The translations under genes and the position numbers were made by a program. DNA of 64,000 bases from Ascochyta rabiei. Its lineage: Eukaryota; Ascomycota; Dothideomycetes; Pleosporales; Didymellaceae. The notes below the pieces were generated by a model. It made no database searches. It worked only from the letters and a program-made list of their open reading frames with translations, and was not told the DNA's origin. Position 1 is the first letter of the stretch. Each line of letters starts with the position of its first letter. The DNA is taken from assembly GCF_004011695.2 (NCBI RefSeq), contig NC_082413.1, forward strand, positions 1,471,001-1,535,000, in the 5' to 3' direction. Shown one piece after another: positions 1 to 11,225 of this stretch.

Positions 1-1043
1 GGTTTTTGTTGGCTGGAATGGTAGAGGTAGCGGTGTTGACGTGATGTATCTCGCCGTCATCTGAGCTGGATGAATTTTCACCGGCGACCGCCTGTGACTT
101 CTCGGCATCATAGATGTGTTTTGTGGGAACGAAGTCGGATTCCTCGCGCTTGAATCGGGTTTCTGGAAACATGAAGACAAGCATCAGGAAGGAGGCGCCA
201 ATCAAGCCGGCATTGAGCCACCAGAAGCTGCGAAAGCCAATACTCTCAGTCATTGAACCAGAGACAATGGGCCCAGCCATAAGGGAGCCCTACACGAGTG
301 GTTAGTATACGCAGAGATACAAACATTTTTGGTGACAGACCATGTACACAACCCAATAAAGTGTGTTCCACTTGCCGCGATCGTGCAGGAAGAAGATATC
401 AGCGATGACTTCAGGCATGATGGTCTCAGAAGGACCAGCGCCGATGCCATTGACGATGCAGGTACCCATGAAAGAACCATAAGAGTTAGCTCTGGCACGC
501 CAGATGCTGGCTCCAAAATTGACGAGCTGGCTGAGAAGGTATACTGGCCGGCGGCCGAAAGAGGTACTGATAGGAACCCTGTTTGCATGTCAGCTCTCGA
601 GGCGTGAGTGTAAGAGATATGTAACTGACCAGATGAAGTTACTGAACCCTAACATCAAGATGCACAGCCCTGTAAACTGGATTGCCTCCGTGAGATCACA
701 CTGAAACGCTTCCATCAATGCTGGAAACATAGGTGCGAGTGCAAGGGGACCAAAGCCTTGCGTGAAGGTCACCGTGGCTGTAGATATGATACACGCGGTC
801 TTCCACCAAATGCTCTAGTTCAGAGGGTCGTGCGGGTCGTCAGATGGCTGCGGGACAAGCACGTTTCGGTGAGAACCCTTAACGAAGTAATGGCTGCTAA
901 CATCGGCCATGATCTCAGTACCAGGCAAGATCTCAACGTTGAGCCCATGCTCAATTTGATGACGTTCCTGGAGTTGTCATTATGATCATTTTGGGGTATG
1001 GTGAGTGAGCGAGTACATCGTCAGTATAGTCTTTGGACGCCAT
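1..1043 (-). pseudogene. MFS transporter, N-terminal part, with in-frame stop (runs off window edge)
   Basis: This is a major facilitator superfamily membrane transporter of the fungal drug/polyamine-type branch, and it is cut by the window start. My model has exons 1017-1043, 630-967, 341-578 and <1-289, with introns of 49, 51 and 51 nt that all have GT-AG ends. The product shows the pre-TM1 motif DPHDPLN, a TM1 with FTQGFGPLALAPMFP, the loop-2 motif SFGRRPVY, and the later stretch GSLMAGPIVSGSMTESIGFR. After DPHDPLN the codon expected to be Trp of the NWS motif is TAG at 815-817 (codon 60), while the same frame continues with SIWWKTACII. The gene is therefore either a pseudogene through one G-to-A change, a readthrough case, or a base error. 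The remaining frame is intact to the window edge, so any inactivation is recent. The substrate cannot be told. Confidence 0.75.
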
Positions 1044-2460
1044 ACTGGCGTTTTGTGTACCGCTTCAAAAAGGGAAGCTGAACTCGAGGGACTGTTCGAT
1101 CTCAGTGCCACAGCGGGGGTGTGAGCAGATACTTGTAACCCAAGCCCACGCACTGAGATGGCAGTCCTGTGTTCCAAAAAGGACGTTTGTCCAGCGCATG
1201 CACTCGATATGGAAACGTTACCGAGCACTGTTATGGTCCTATTAGAAGGCAATATCAGTTACAAGGCCTGAGGAGGAGTTTTCTGGGAAACACATGCCTT
1301 ATCGAAAGCAAACTGAGCTTCCAGTGACCAGCTCAGTCTTCACATGTGCGTGCAGATCAGGTATCTTTCCCCTGTATGTTCCTTGCACTGCACGGCATCT
1401 TGCAATATAGGCACGGTATCGCCAGCCAGTGGAGGTCCTAGTATTCTACCAGAGCTTCGTCACCCATGCACAGACGGAGTGAATTCATAGGCGAAGATGG
1501 TGTATGATCACCGTCTGGCATGGTCGATAACGCGGGCTCCGGAGCTGATTGCGAACACGGCAGGTGCTCGCAGGCCTCTATCTGTGATTCATGCTTGCTC
1601 ACGGAGCCGCTACCCCGGTGCCTTAACTCGATGGAGGTACCCTAGCTCCTATCGCGGCGCAATGTAAAGGTTCCAAGAGGCTAATGTGAACTGCCGGAAC
1701 ACGCTACGCTAGCTAGCGCGTTGCGGGGAAATCTGGGGGCTCCGCGATACAAGAGTCCAGATCTTTGAGCTGGCAATCGATACAAGCAAGGGGTTAAGTC
1801 ATGTTGTGACATAATGGGTGTATCCTCGGTGCTCGGTAGTCGTTCACGTAAGCTTCAACTACCGGAAATTTGGAAGCATCCTCGTGGTGAGATATAGGGC
1901 AGTCCTTGAGAGTTTTTACCATAATAGTGTCAAACTAGAGGCGTACAGCGGCTCACCTGTAGCTTCGTATTTATCGGCTGACTCGTTTCTTACCTTTGAA
2001 TGTTATACATGGGATTTAAAGTGTTACCTTTGTCAATCCTTTCGGCCAAAGGGACTGTCAACCTAATAGCCGAAAACGGAAGCAAAAGCAGGCTGACTCT
2101 CTGTAGATAAATATGTTAGTGAATGGACGATAGATATTTGAGCCGACGGTTGTGGACGGTAGAAGTCCCTCTCACTACTGTGTCAACAATGAGTCGAGGT
2201 GCCAGAGGTTGTTGGCAGAAGTGTTCTATTCGGCCCAAAAATGATATAAAATATGCTCTCAACCATGCCTTGGCTGGGAAAGCTAAAGTGCTGCTGGTAG
2301 CACTGGTATCTCGTACATAAACAATAGTAGTGGCAACTTGTGCCTTTCCTTCCTCTCATAAAGTCTTCCTCCAAATGCGTCTGTATGTCTGCGTAGAAAT
2401 AGAGTACATGTTTCAAACGAGTGGTGTGCGCGCCCACGCTGTTCACCGAGCATCGAGACG
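1044..2460. other. Intergenic, 1.4 kb
   Basis: This stretch lies upstream of the MFS gene and downstream of the TBC gene. I see no frame with coding character or recognisable motifs. It should hold the MFS promoter and the 3' UTR of the TBC gene. Confidence 0.5.
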
Positions 2461-5400
2461 CTATGTGATGCTGGCATTGGTGGTACTTGCCGTCCTCTTC
2501 CACCCACCCCAGGTCCACCCACCAGCAGCAGTGCCCTCCTTCTTTCCCTCGGGCACAGCAGCTGGCGTTGGCGTTGGCGTCACCGCCGGACTTGCTGTTG
2601 CACTCATGCTTAACTGTTGAACACCCATGGTTCTTCTCAGGCCTTCAAACTTAGCCCTCATTTCCTCAAGTTCCTGACGTGCAACAGCTTCTGCCGTCTT
2701 TGCGTTGACGAGTTCCAAGAGCAGCTGCTCATTGTCAGCCGGTGCGTTGTTATTGTCGTTTGAAAGAACGGGCTGCATGGCCAGGGAAGAAGAGCGCTTG
2801 TTGAAGGTAACGGGTGGGAGCTCGCGAGTGGATTTCTGTGAGGATGTTCGACCAAGACGGAGTTCTCTCAGCCCGCCTGTTATGCTTTCAGATGTCGTGC
2901 TTCTGGTCAGTGTCGGCGTAGGATTGGGCGATGTGTCGTCGGCACCTGTCCAGCTTGCTGCTGCAGATGCCTTGCGCGCATTCTGTCGCAATTCATTGAT
3001 CGTTTTCTCTTGCCGTTGGTTCTGGTTGTACGAGTCCGCAAGGCGATTCCGGGTGTCCTTGAGTGCATCCCGCGCGATCTGAAGTTCAGCTTGACGATCG
3101 TTCAGTTCACGTGCAAGGGCCTGCGCTCGTGACGTTTCCGACATTAGCTGATCCTTGGTTCGCGACAAACTGTCGCGCAGGAGCTGCTTTGTCTCGAACA
3201 TAGACGAAGCGCGGTGATGCTTCTGGGTTACTGGAAACTGGGTTTCCAAAGCTTCCACTATGTCAGCACTCTCCTCTGACAACTCCGGCGATGACTCGTT
3301 GTTGGCTGGGACGTCTGTAGCGGCTGTGATGGTGGTCCTGCGTCTCGACGCACGTGTTGATGGCGTAGATAACGTGGACTCCTTCTTTCGGATCTTATCA
3401 ACAACAGTCCGAACGACACGGTAGTCTTCCTTTCGGTCCTCGCGTTGCTTCTGCAGTGCAGCCTCCAGTTCGCTGTTCTGTCGCTGCAACTGACTCACAG
3501 ACATCAGGAGCTGCTCTATTTGGTAATGCAGGTCCCTATCTTTCGCCGAGATGCTCATGGCAACAGACGCGTGGCCTGATTTCATTGACATGGCGTCGCC
3601 GTGGGAAGCGCGAGAGATGTCCGTTAAAGCTGTACTCTGAGTTGCAGCCGATGTGTCGGACTCAGCGGTAGAGTTGAGAGTGGAAGCCAGACTTTGTTTC
3701 GACGGTGTCCTTCTCAGGAAGCTGACAGGGCGTGAAGGCGCAGATAGGCCCGGGCTGAGAGACACGGACTTCGTAGACGAATTAGAAGGGCCCCACAACC
3801 GGCCCAAAAACGAAGTAGCGGATTTGTTGACTTGTTGCTTGGCCGATTCCTTCTCCTGCGCTTCCTTGTACTGCTGCTCTAATCCCTGCAACTTCTCTCG
3901 CGTGACATCGTTAGTGAACGAAACAAAATCGCTGACGAGCTCGTCTGCCGAGTGCGCGTTTCGGCCATACGGATCCCATAGCTGGCGTCCGAGTAGTAGC
4001 TGCATCACATCCTCGAGTTCGGTCAGCGAGAGCAGCTTGGCCTCGTTTCTCTTCATGAGTGCAAGAGCAACACGCATGATAGTTTCGGAGGCGCCCTCGG
4101 CAAAGAGTACGTCGAAGATGCGAAACAGCATAGGCAGAGGGCATGTGACGGCGAAGAATGACAGAAACCATTGCGAGAGGTAGGCAGGTTCGATCTGCAT
4201 CTCCTCAAGATGCAGCGTGAGTTCTGGCATGTGATGGCTTAGCAGCTTCTGAAACTGGAAGATGCGCAGGTGTAGCCCCGAGAGATCAGGAAGGAAGCAA
4301 GAGCGAAGGTCATAGTCTTCCATGAGCCTGTTTGAGGTTAACAGCTGCTTTCCCATCCAAGGCGGGTGACGTAACGTACCTGACAAGCACGCAAAAGGCC
4401 TCCTTATCACCCATCTGCATGAGCAGTGGACCCACGAGGAAACCTAGGCCCTGACAGTACCCTATCTTGCTGTCATACAAGCTAAAGCACTTCAACACAC
4501 GGCCCAGCATCTTTTGGCCCTCGCCCTCGGGGTCCTTGAACATCTCAACACCGGGGAAACTTCTGCCAAGGTCCTTGTTGATGATGTTCTCGTACGGACT
4601 CGACTCGCCGCATAAGGAGTCGTACTGATCCTCGATGAACTTGTCACGGGCCCCAGACGCACTCTGCCAAACAACACCTCGGAGCGGTGCAGGAATACCT
4701 CCACGAATCTTGTTCAAACATAGGGTGGGTAACCGCTGGACCACTTGAGGATAGTCGCGGACGAGCGCCGCCCAGAATTCGAGCTCAGTCATAGGTGGTG
4801 GCGACGGGAGCTGAGAAAATCGAACATCTGAGGTATCGTTCTGCACAAGGCGTTTGAGCTGCTGGAATGACGGTGGGCGGGACTGGCTGCGAGCGCGGAC
4901 GCCTTTTGTGGTTGGCTTCATGCCTGCCTTGGAGTCCGACATTATGGCGTTGTTTTCTTGTTCAAGGCGTGCGAGCAACAAAGCCATGGCCTGCACGTGT
5001 TAGCCGGGTCGGCGTGGCAGCGCAACGTGGGGCCTACATCATCCTGGCCCTCGTGGGACTGCTGAGTCTCCTTCTTCTCCAGCTCTGCCCAATCCACCTT
5101 GGCGTCTCCCGAGCTCTCGCTGCCACTTCTTGACCGTATCAGCTTTGGTGCCTCCGGTGCATCGACATCACGAACAGATACTGTGGGGCTAGTCGAAGTT
5201 GGTGCCGTGACGCTGGCTTGACTTCCACGACGGCCGAACGCCTTGTGGATCTCGTCAGAGCTTGGTCGTGATGACGACCCCCGCTCCTCGACTACGATAT
5301 CTGGCTGTATGGTAGAATCTCGAAAACCGTCTTCGTTGGTGCCGGCCTCGGACAGCGGCACTGTCACCATCGAGTCTGTGGGCAGAGGCGTGCTGTCGAC

Positions 5401-5484
5401 ATGAGTTCTGGGCGGCCGTGGCCCCTCGACAGTAGGAGTTGTGGTTCCGTTCTCGACGTCCATGGTGGCTGTCACCTCCGTCAT
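2461..5484 (-). CDS. TBC-domain Rab GTPase-activating protein, Gyp5-like
   Basis: The product is a Rab GAP of the Gyp5/EVI5 type, acting on ER-Golgi or exocytic Rab GTPases in the family. Exons are 5038-5484, 4380-4990 and 2461-4327, separated by introns of 47 and 52 nt, and encode about 974 aa. The first ATG in frame is at 5484, with a second at 5463. Residues 1-180 are Ser/Pro-rich and acidic. The TBC domain spans about 240-450 and has both dual-finger motifs: INKDLGR with the catalytic Arg at about 292, and GYCQGLGF with the Gln at about 329. The remaining C-terminal half is low-complexity Ser/Thr sequence and long heptad coiled coil (for example SQLQRQNSELEAALQ), as in Gyp5/Gyl1. The product class is secure; the orthologue name is inferred from domain order. 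Confidence 0.9.
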
Positions 5485-7112
5485 TACGAGGGCGTTATGG
5501 GACAAGCATCCAGTCTCGAAATGCGCGGTGGGTGTGAACGGGCTGGCGTCCAGAGCGTTTCGGATCGGCGGTTACAGGCGGGGGCCGGGGTCTGTGAGGG
5601 CAATGCGCAATGAAACGCACTACGCAAACTTCTCTACACTCCAAGTTGTAGTGGCAACGAGCGACTGCACGCAGACAGCAGAGACAGGAGAGGCGCTGAG
5701 CAGCTCACGGCCTTGACACTCGAAAGGAGCATCAGGAGGTCGCCATTAGCTTAGCCTAGCTTGTCGCCCATTCGCGAATTGAAGGGTCCACTCGTAGCCT
5801 TGGCTGCATCAACAGGGGGCCCATCCCATTAATGACTGCTCCGCACACCGACATCATCGAGCCAGACGCGGCGTCATAGGCTGACCGCCTTGTGCGACGC
5901 GCTGCACTCGTGGCGGGCACGTTGGTCTTGCGCCGGCATCCTCACTTGCTTGCTTGTGCATGTGCGCGCCATGCAGGTGCACGAGGGAGACGCGAGGAGG
6001 GTGACTAAACACACGCGCAGACGCGAGCAGCGACAGTCGCTGCAAGTGCGACCGAACAATGGCTGTAGCGCGCTAGTGCGCCTTCTAGCCGCCCTATCCA
6101 GACCCAGGTCTTACCAGCCTCGTCATCGTGGCCGACTCACAAGAAAGCATGCACGTATCTGGCTCTGGACCTCTTCAGTGAGATCTTTCTTAACGTTGCT
6201 GACCTGCTCCTTCCTGCCTTCTCGCCATGAACCAACTTTCTTTGCATTCGTCCACACCTTGTTGTTTGGTGTCAACATTCACGTTGGCTGATGGCTCTCG
6301 TTTACCGATCCTTCCGCCTGACCTCCGGTGTTGGTGAAGGTGCATACAGCCGCCGATATATTAGCTGCTTTGACGCACCAGTTCAGCCCCGACAGGGAAA
6401 AGCTTAGGGCGGAATCATGCTCTGCCTCCGTTTGACAAAAAATTCAAAGAATATCCAGGATATTCGGAATATTCAGAATTACCGGTATCTTCTAAGGGTT
6501 TCTTCTTTTCTCCCGCCGAGCGCGTTGCATGTACGCACCGCTTGTTATAAGTTAGCGACTCCATGACTTGGGTTGTCGTCCAGCTCATCGATCCAAGAAT
6601 CTGTCGGCCAGAATGTCTACGCTCATCTGCACCTTCTGGGAAGCACATTCACTGCTTCTCTGGCTGCAAGCTTTGTTCATGGGATTTTCACGTCACTGCG
6701 TACAAAACTACACGATGACGAAGAAATGGGTTGGAAGTCTTAGAAGTCTTAGAAGTCTACGCTTTCTCTCCTCTCCTTCAGACCACTGGATGGCACTGTT
6801 GCTTCGAGTCCACATGTCCAAGGCAGCAGCGTCAGTCAGCCGTCTCAACCGCGCTCTTCTTCGCTTGCCAACTCGAGCCGGAAGGCGAGTCAAGGCGCGC
6901 TAGGAAGTTGCGGGAGTCTGCCGGACTTCTGATGCGAAGCTGAAAGACAAGGGAGGAGGGAGCGAGGGGCCGTCTAGCAGGTCTGCGGAGAAGATTGCGG
7001 AAGAACGGTGATGTGACGAAAGAAACCCATGAGGAAACGCCGTACCCAATGTCCATACCAATATCCCCGTATCCAGAACCCAACAACGCCAAAGGAACAC
7101 CAACACACTCAC
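5485..7112. other. Intergenic, 1.6 kb
   Basis: This holds the TBC gene promoter and the 3' end of the spindle-pole-body gene. Several open frames on both strands lack coding character. It contains a perfect palindrome at 6449-6465 and a 9-bp triplicate (GAAGTCTTA) around 6735-6760. Confidence 0.5.
6449..6465. repeat. Perfect inverted repeat with 1-nt spacer
   Basis: GAATATCC and GGATATTC flank a single A, and an overlapping GAATATTC palindrome follows at once. It could bind a dimeric regulator or form a hairpin. The spacing does not match a clean heat-shock element. Confidence 0.6.
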
Positions 7113-10100
7113 TCAGTGCACCTTGCCCCATCCCTCGGGAATCTCACTATCCTCAAAGCCCTCCCAGGGCAACTCCTCCGTCTCATCATCTTGTATCGTC
7201 TTCCTCATGCCGTCCTTGCCAATATCCCTCGTCTGTGTCTCCTCTTCACTCTCGCTTTCATCGACAAAGCTGCGAATTGTAACACGCTTCCCCTGTCCCT
7301 TCTTGCCCCTCTGGAACTCAACGTGGCTCATGTCCACATCCTCGTTCATGCCTATCTTCAAGTCTTCAGCACGAATTTGCTCCGTGATGTCTTCAACATC
7401 CTGCTCCGTGATCTCGCCATCTGCAGCCTGGCCTTCGAGGACGTCGTAGAGGTTGTAGATCTGCGCATCCTTGATCTCCAACCGGCGGAGCGTTTCCTGG
7501 ATGTCCGCATTGATCTCAACACGTTTGCGGTTGCCCTGGCTCGCGTCGTGCATCTCAAGCATGGCACGGAGGGCCGCAAGCTCGATGTGCAAGTGAGCCC
7601 GCTCGTCTTGCAGCTCCTTGACGACAAAGGCAAGGGCCTCCTTAGGGGAGCGGGCAGGGCGGAGGGTTGCATCGATTTCGTCAGACATGCGGGCGGAGAC
7701 GGGAACCAGGCGGGGGACGCGGAGAGCGGAGGTGGTAGAGGTGAGGCCTTCGCGGCGACAGACAGTGCAGTTGTCGTTGTCGTGGTTCTTGTTGTGCTTG
7801 GAGACGTTCGAGGTGGTAATGGACGGTCTGCGGGCCTCGATCTTGATGTCGGGGACGATGAAAGCGGAAGTCATCTCTACAGGAGCGCTACGGCGACGAC
7901 GGCTGGTGTTGCTGTGCATGGAGAGCTCGAAGGCGGACTGCTTCGTCTGTGTGGCTTCGGTATCCGCGTCCAAGTTCGACATGTCGCCAGTGAAGTCGTC
8001 CTCAAATTGACTCGCTGTGGTGCGCTGAGTGGTATCTTTGAGCGACGACTTGCGCACCAGAGATGGCCGGCGTTCACTCTTAGCTGACGCGACAGACCTG
8101 AGCGTATCTTCGCGAGGCTGTCGCTCCGAGCGAACAGTCTCGTCGCGAGCAGTCTGCTCAAATGGAGCGGACGACGCGCGACGTGCATTAGCACGCTCTT
8201 CCTCCAACTGGCGACGAAGCTGAGCAATGACGTCGCTACCGATGAAGCTCAGTTCAGTCAGGTCCAAATCAGCAGGGCGCTGGACGTTGATGGTTGGTTT
8301 CGCGGATTGGACGCTCCGCGACATGTACGGTGTGCCGTGAGGCTTGAGAGATAGGTCGGTGGTCGATTCGATATCGCTGTCCACATGTGCGTTCTTATCG
8401 GCGGCAGATGCAGAGAAGCTGCGTCGAGTGTCCGCTGGCAGAGTCCTGCTGAAGTCCTTCCTAGAGACACCAGTATACTCTTTGCGCAGATTGTCCTCGA
8501 CACGGCCAGGTTGCTGTGTTGTGTTGACAACTCGGCTGTTGCGTGACTCTTGTTGGACGCGGCTCTTGATGCGGGAACGTGTGTCTTCGCGACGGTAGCT
8601 GGGCTTGCGCTGAAGGGTCTCCTGGCGAGTGTTGTCCTCCTGCACAGGTACACTGAATTGCTGTCCGTTCGCCTCGCGGATGTTCAGTACTTCGCGTGTC
8701 AAATCCAGAGTCTGTCTGGCAGCAGCCTCGCGTTGCTGGACCTTGCGTTTCAACTGGCTTTCCTTCCTTGCCCACTTCTCGTAGTCGTCATCATGCTGAG
8801 CCGAAAGATGAGCGAGCTCCTGACGAAGGTTCTCATTGTCTAGGCGCATCGCTTCGTTGGTCTCTTCCTGGGTCGCGTCCTGGAAGTGTCGAATGGTCTC
8901 GTCGCGACGGTCGACCTGCGCCTTCATTGCAGCTTCCTGGCGGGTCCACCTCTTGACTTCCTCTTCACGCTTGGTTTTCATGCTCGCGAGCTGCGCCTTT
9001 AGCGCCTCGTTATCAGATTGGAGCCGCGCGTATTCGGCCTTCTCTTGACGCGCTTTCCTAAGCTCAACATCTTGACGAGCAAGCTGCTGGGTGTTCTCGT
9101 CGTGCTGAGCACGAATACGAGCCAACTCAGCATTCAAAGTCGCGTTCTGTTTCTCGGTCGCGTTCGCAGCCTGGTCGAATTGCTGTCGAAGCTGCACCGT
9201 CTCTTCGCGGTGATGTGAGAGCTCCTGGTTCAGCTGGTCACGTAGCTCGTCGTTATCGCCTCGCAGCGCATCGATCTCCTGGCGAAGTGCGTCGTTCTCG
9301 TCTGCCAAAGACAGTTTCTCGTTCTTGAGTTCCTCGCAGGTCTGGAAAGCAACGCCCAGCTGGTTTGTCATGTTGTCGCGCTCGGTGGTCAGTCGCTTCT
9401 TCTCGATCTCGAGGACGGCAACTTTGCGGTCGGCGCGGTCCAGCTTGGTTCGGAGGGTCTGTACAGTCGCGTCGAGGCCTGACAACAGATTAGCAGGCTG
9501 TTTTGAAGACGGCGAATCTCACACTTACGCGTCTTCTCAATCTTCCAGTGGCCCTTGCCAGCATCTGAGTCGTTCGCACTGTCGCTCCTTCGCGATTTTT
9601 CGTGTGCCTGTGCGGAAGCCCTGAGCTCGATCAACTCCAGGTCTTGCTCCTCGATCCTCCTGTCCTGCTCAGATCGCTCAGCCTCTATCTGTGCGACCTT
9701 CTCTTGTAGCTGCTGCAGGGCAGAGAATATGGCCTTCTCTTCGTCAGGGATGGGCACACTGTCGATGGGGATGTGGTTGGGACGACGACCGCCACCAGGA
9801 GGAGCAGCAAAGCGCGATCGAGCTGTAGCACTCTTCGAGAAGACCGGTGTGCCATCTCCAAAGACGCCAGAGACTAGCTCGGTAAGGTTGGGCAAGTCAG
9901 GGAGGATGAAAGACTGTGCGGTCGCGTTCTGAGCGGTCGAAGGACGCGATCGAGGCGTAGCGTTGGAACGCGCAGCTTCCTCGACGATACCATCCATCTG
10001 AAGGGATGTCTGACGGCTCCGGTTGCCCCAGCGCGTGTTCTTGGTCGAGTTGACAGTCAGTGTAGGCGGGCGGTCCTGCATAAAGGATGACTCGTCTTCA

Positions 10101-10753
10101 GAAAGTTTCGCGTGAAGCTGTGCGAGAGAGTTGCGCTTGTTCTCCTTCGCTGGCACGGCGGGAGAGTTGCGCTTGCTGGCAGGGCGCGGCGACGCGGTGT
10201 CGAGGTCGTTACGCGAGGCGCGTCGGATCTGTGCGTCGCGTCGAAGGCTTCCAGTCTCGGCCACATAGGATTTGCGCGTCCGGTTTGTAGGCGGTGTGAC
10301 GTCGTACAGGCTGTGGAACGCGGAGCTCTGCCTGACTGGTGTGCTGCGGTTGCTGTGGTGGAGTCCACGCGCCTGTTCGACGGAAATGCTCTCTTCGTCT
10401 GAGATGCTGTGATCAAAGTCGCCAAACTCTTTGTTCACCATGGACGTGTCTGGATTGAACTGCTCGGATCGCAGCGGCTGCCAGGTGTTCATCTTCTTTG
10501 CGGTTGAGCGAATGCGCGGGTACTGGGGCAGTGTGTTTGTCTCGTCCGCGAAGTTTTGTTGTGTTGACATGAGCACGTCGGGATCGTTGAAGAAGTTGGA
10601 CGTCTCGGTGCCGAACCCTGAGTGTTTGGTTGGATTTGAGTCGCTGGGCGGGGGTGAAGGGGATGGGATGCTGCGTGGACTGTGGCTCAGGCTGCGCGAA
10701 AGCTCGCGAATAGTGCGCGCTTTCCCAATGCTTGTGGGAGGGGAGGACTGCAT
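7113..10753 (-). CDS. Spindle pole body scaffold, Ppc89/Cep57-like coiled-coil protein
   Basis: This is a large coiled-coil protein of about 1196 aa, encoded by exons 9529-10753 and 7113-9478 with a 50-nt intron. The ATG at 10753 is the first in frame. The N-terminal 300 residues are Ser/Arg-rich and disordered. A long heptad coiled coil follows, and then a Ser-rich linker. Near the C terminus there is a conserved cluster HDNDNCTVC followed by a helical segment with KELQDERAHLHIEL, resembling the Cep57 microtubule-binding domain. This order matches fungal Ppc89 orthologues, which anchor spindle pole body components. Family assignment rests on the C-terminal motifs and layout, so the exact orthologue is an inference. 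Confidence 0.7.
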
Positions 10754-11225
10754 GGTGTGAAGTGAGGCTGCAACGGCACCCTGGGCAGCGGAGCTGTGCT
10801 TGTGTTGCGTCGCGTACAAGAAGACGCGTCTAGGATATAGAAAGAGATGCTCTGCTAGAACTACAGGAGCATAGAGAAGTGTCCAAAAAGTCAGTCCAAT
10901 TTGATGTTCATGGACAGGCTGCGTGTGTTAGTGGCAGGTGCGGTGGTGTTGACGGGACAAGCATCACAACAACATCGAACGTCAACAAACAGCGCCATCC
11001 TCGCTAACGCCCGAAAGCCCTAAACCTAACCAAGCGCCTCCCGCACCACCAATCAGCAGCTGCTAGCCCAACACTCCTGAAACAAGGCTGACCGCTTCAA
11101 GAAACAGAATGGGCCAACAGTTCGTGATGATGCAACAGTCTGGATCGTGAGGACTAATGAGTAACAAAAACCTTTAACCCCGATTTCGCTTATATGGGCA
11201 CCCCTTTCCATCCTTGCAATCTAGC
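10754..11225. other. Intergenic, about 470 bp
   Basis: This is the promoter and 5' UTR of the spindle-pole-body gene and the 3' UTR of the Iks1 gene. I see no coding frame in it. Confidence 0.5.
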
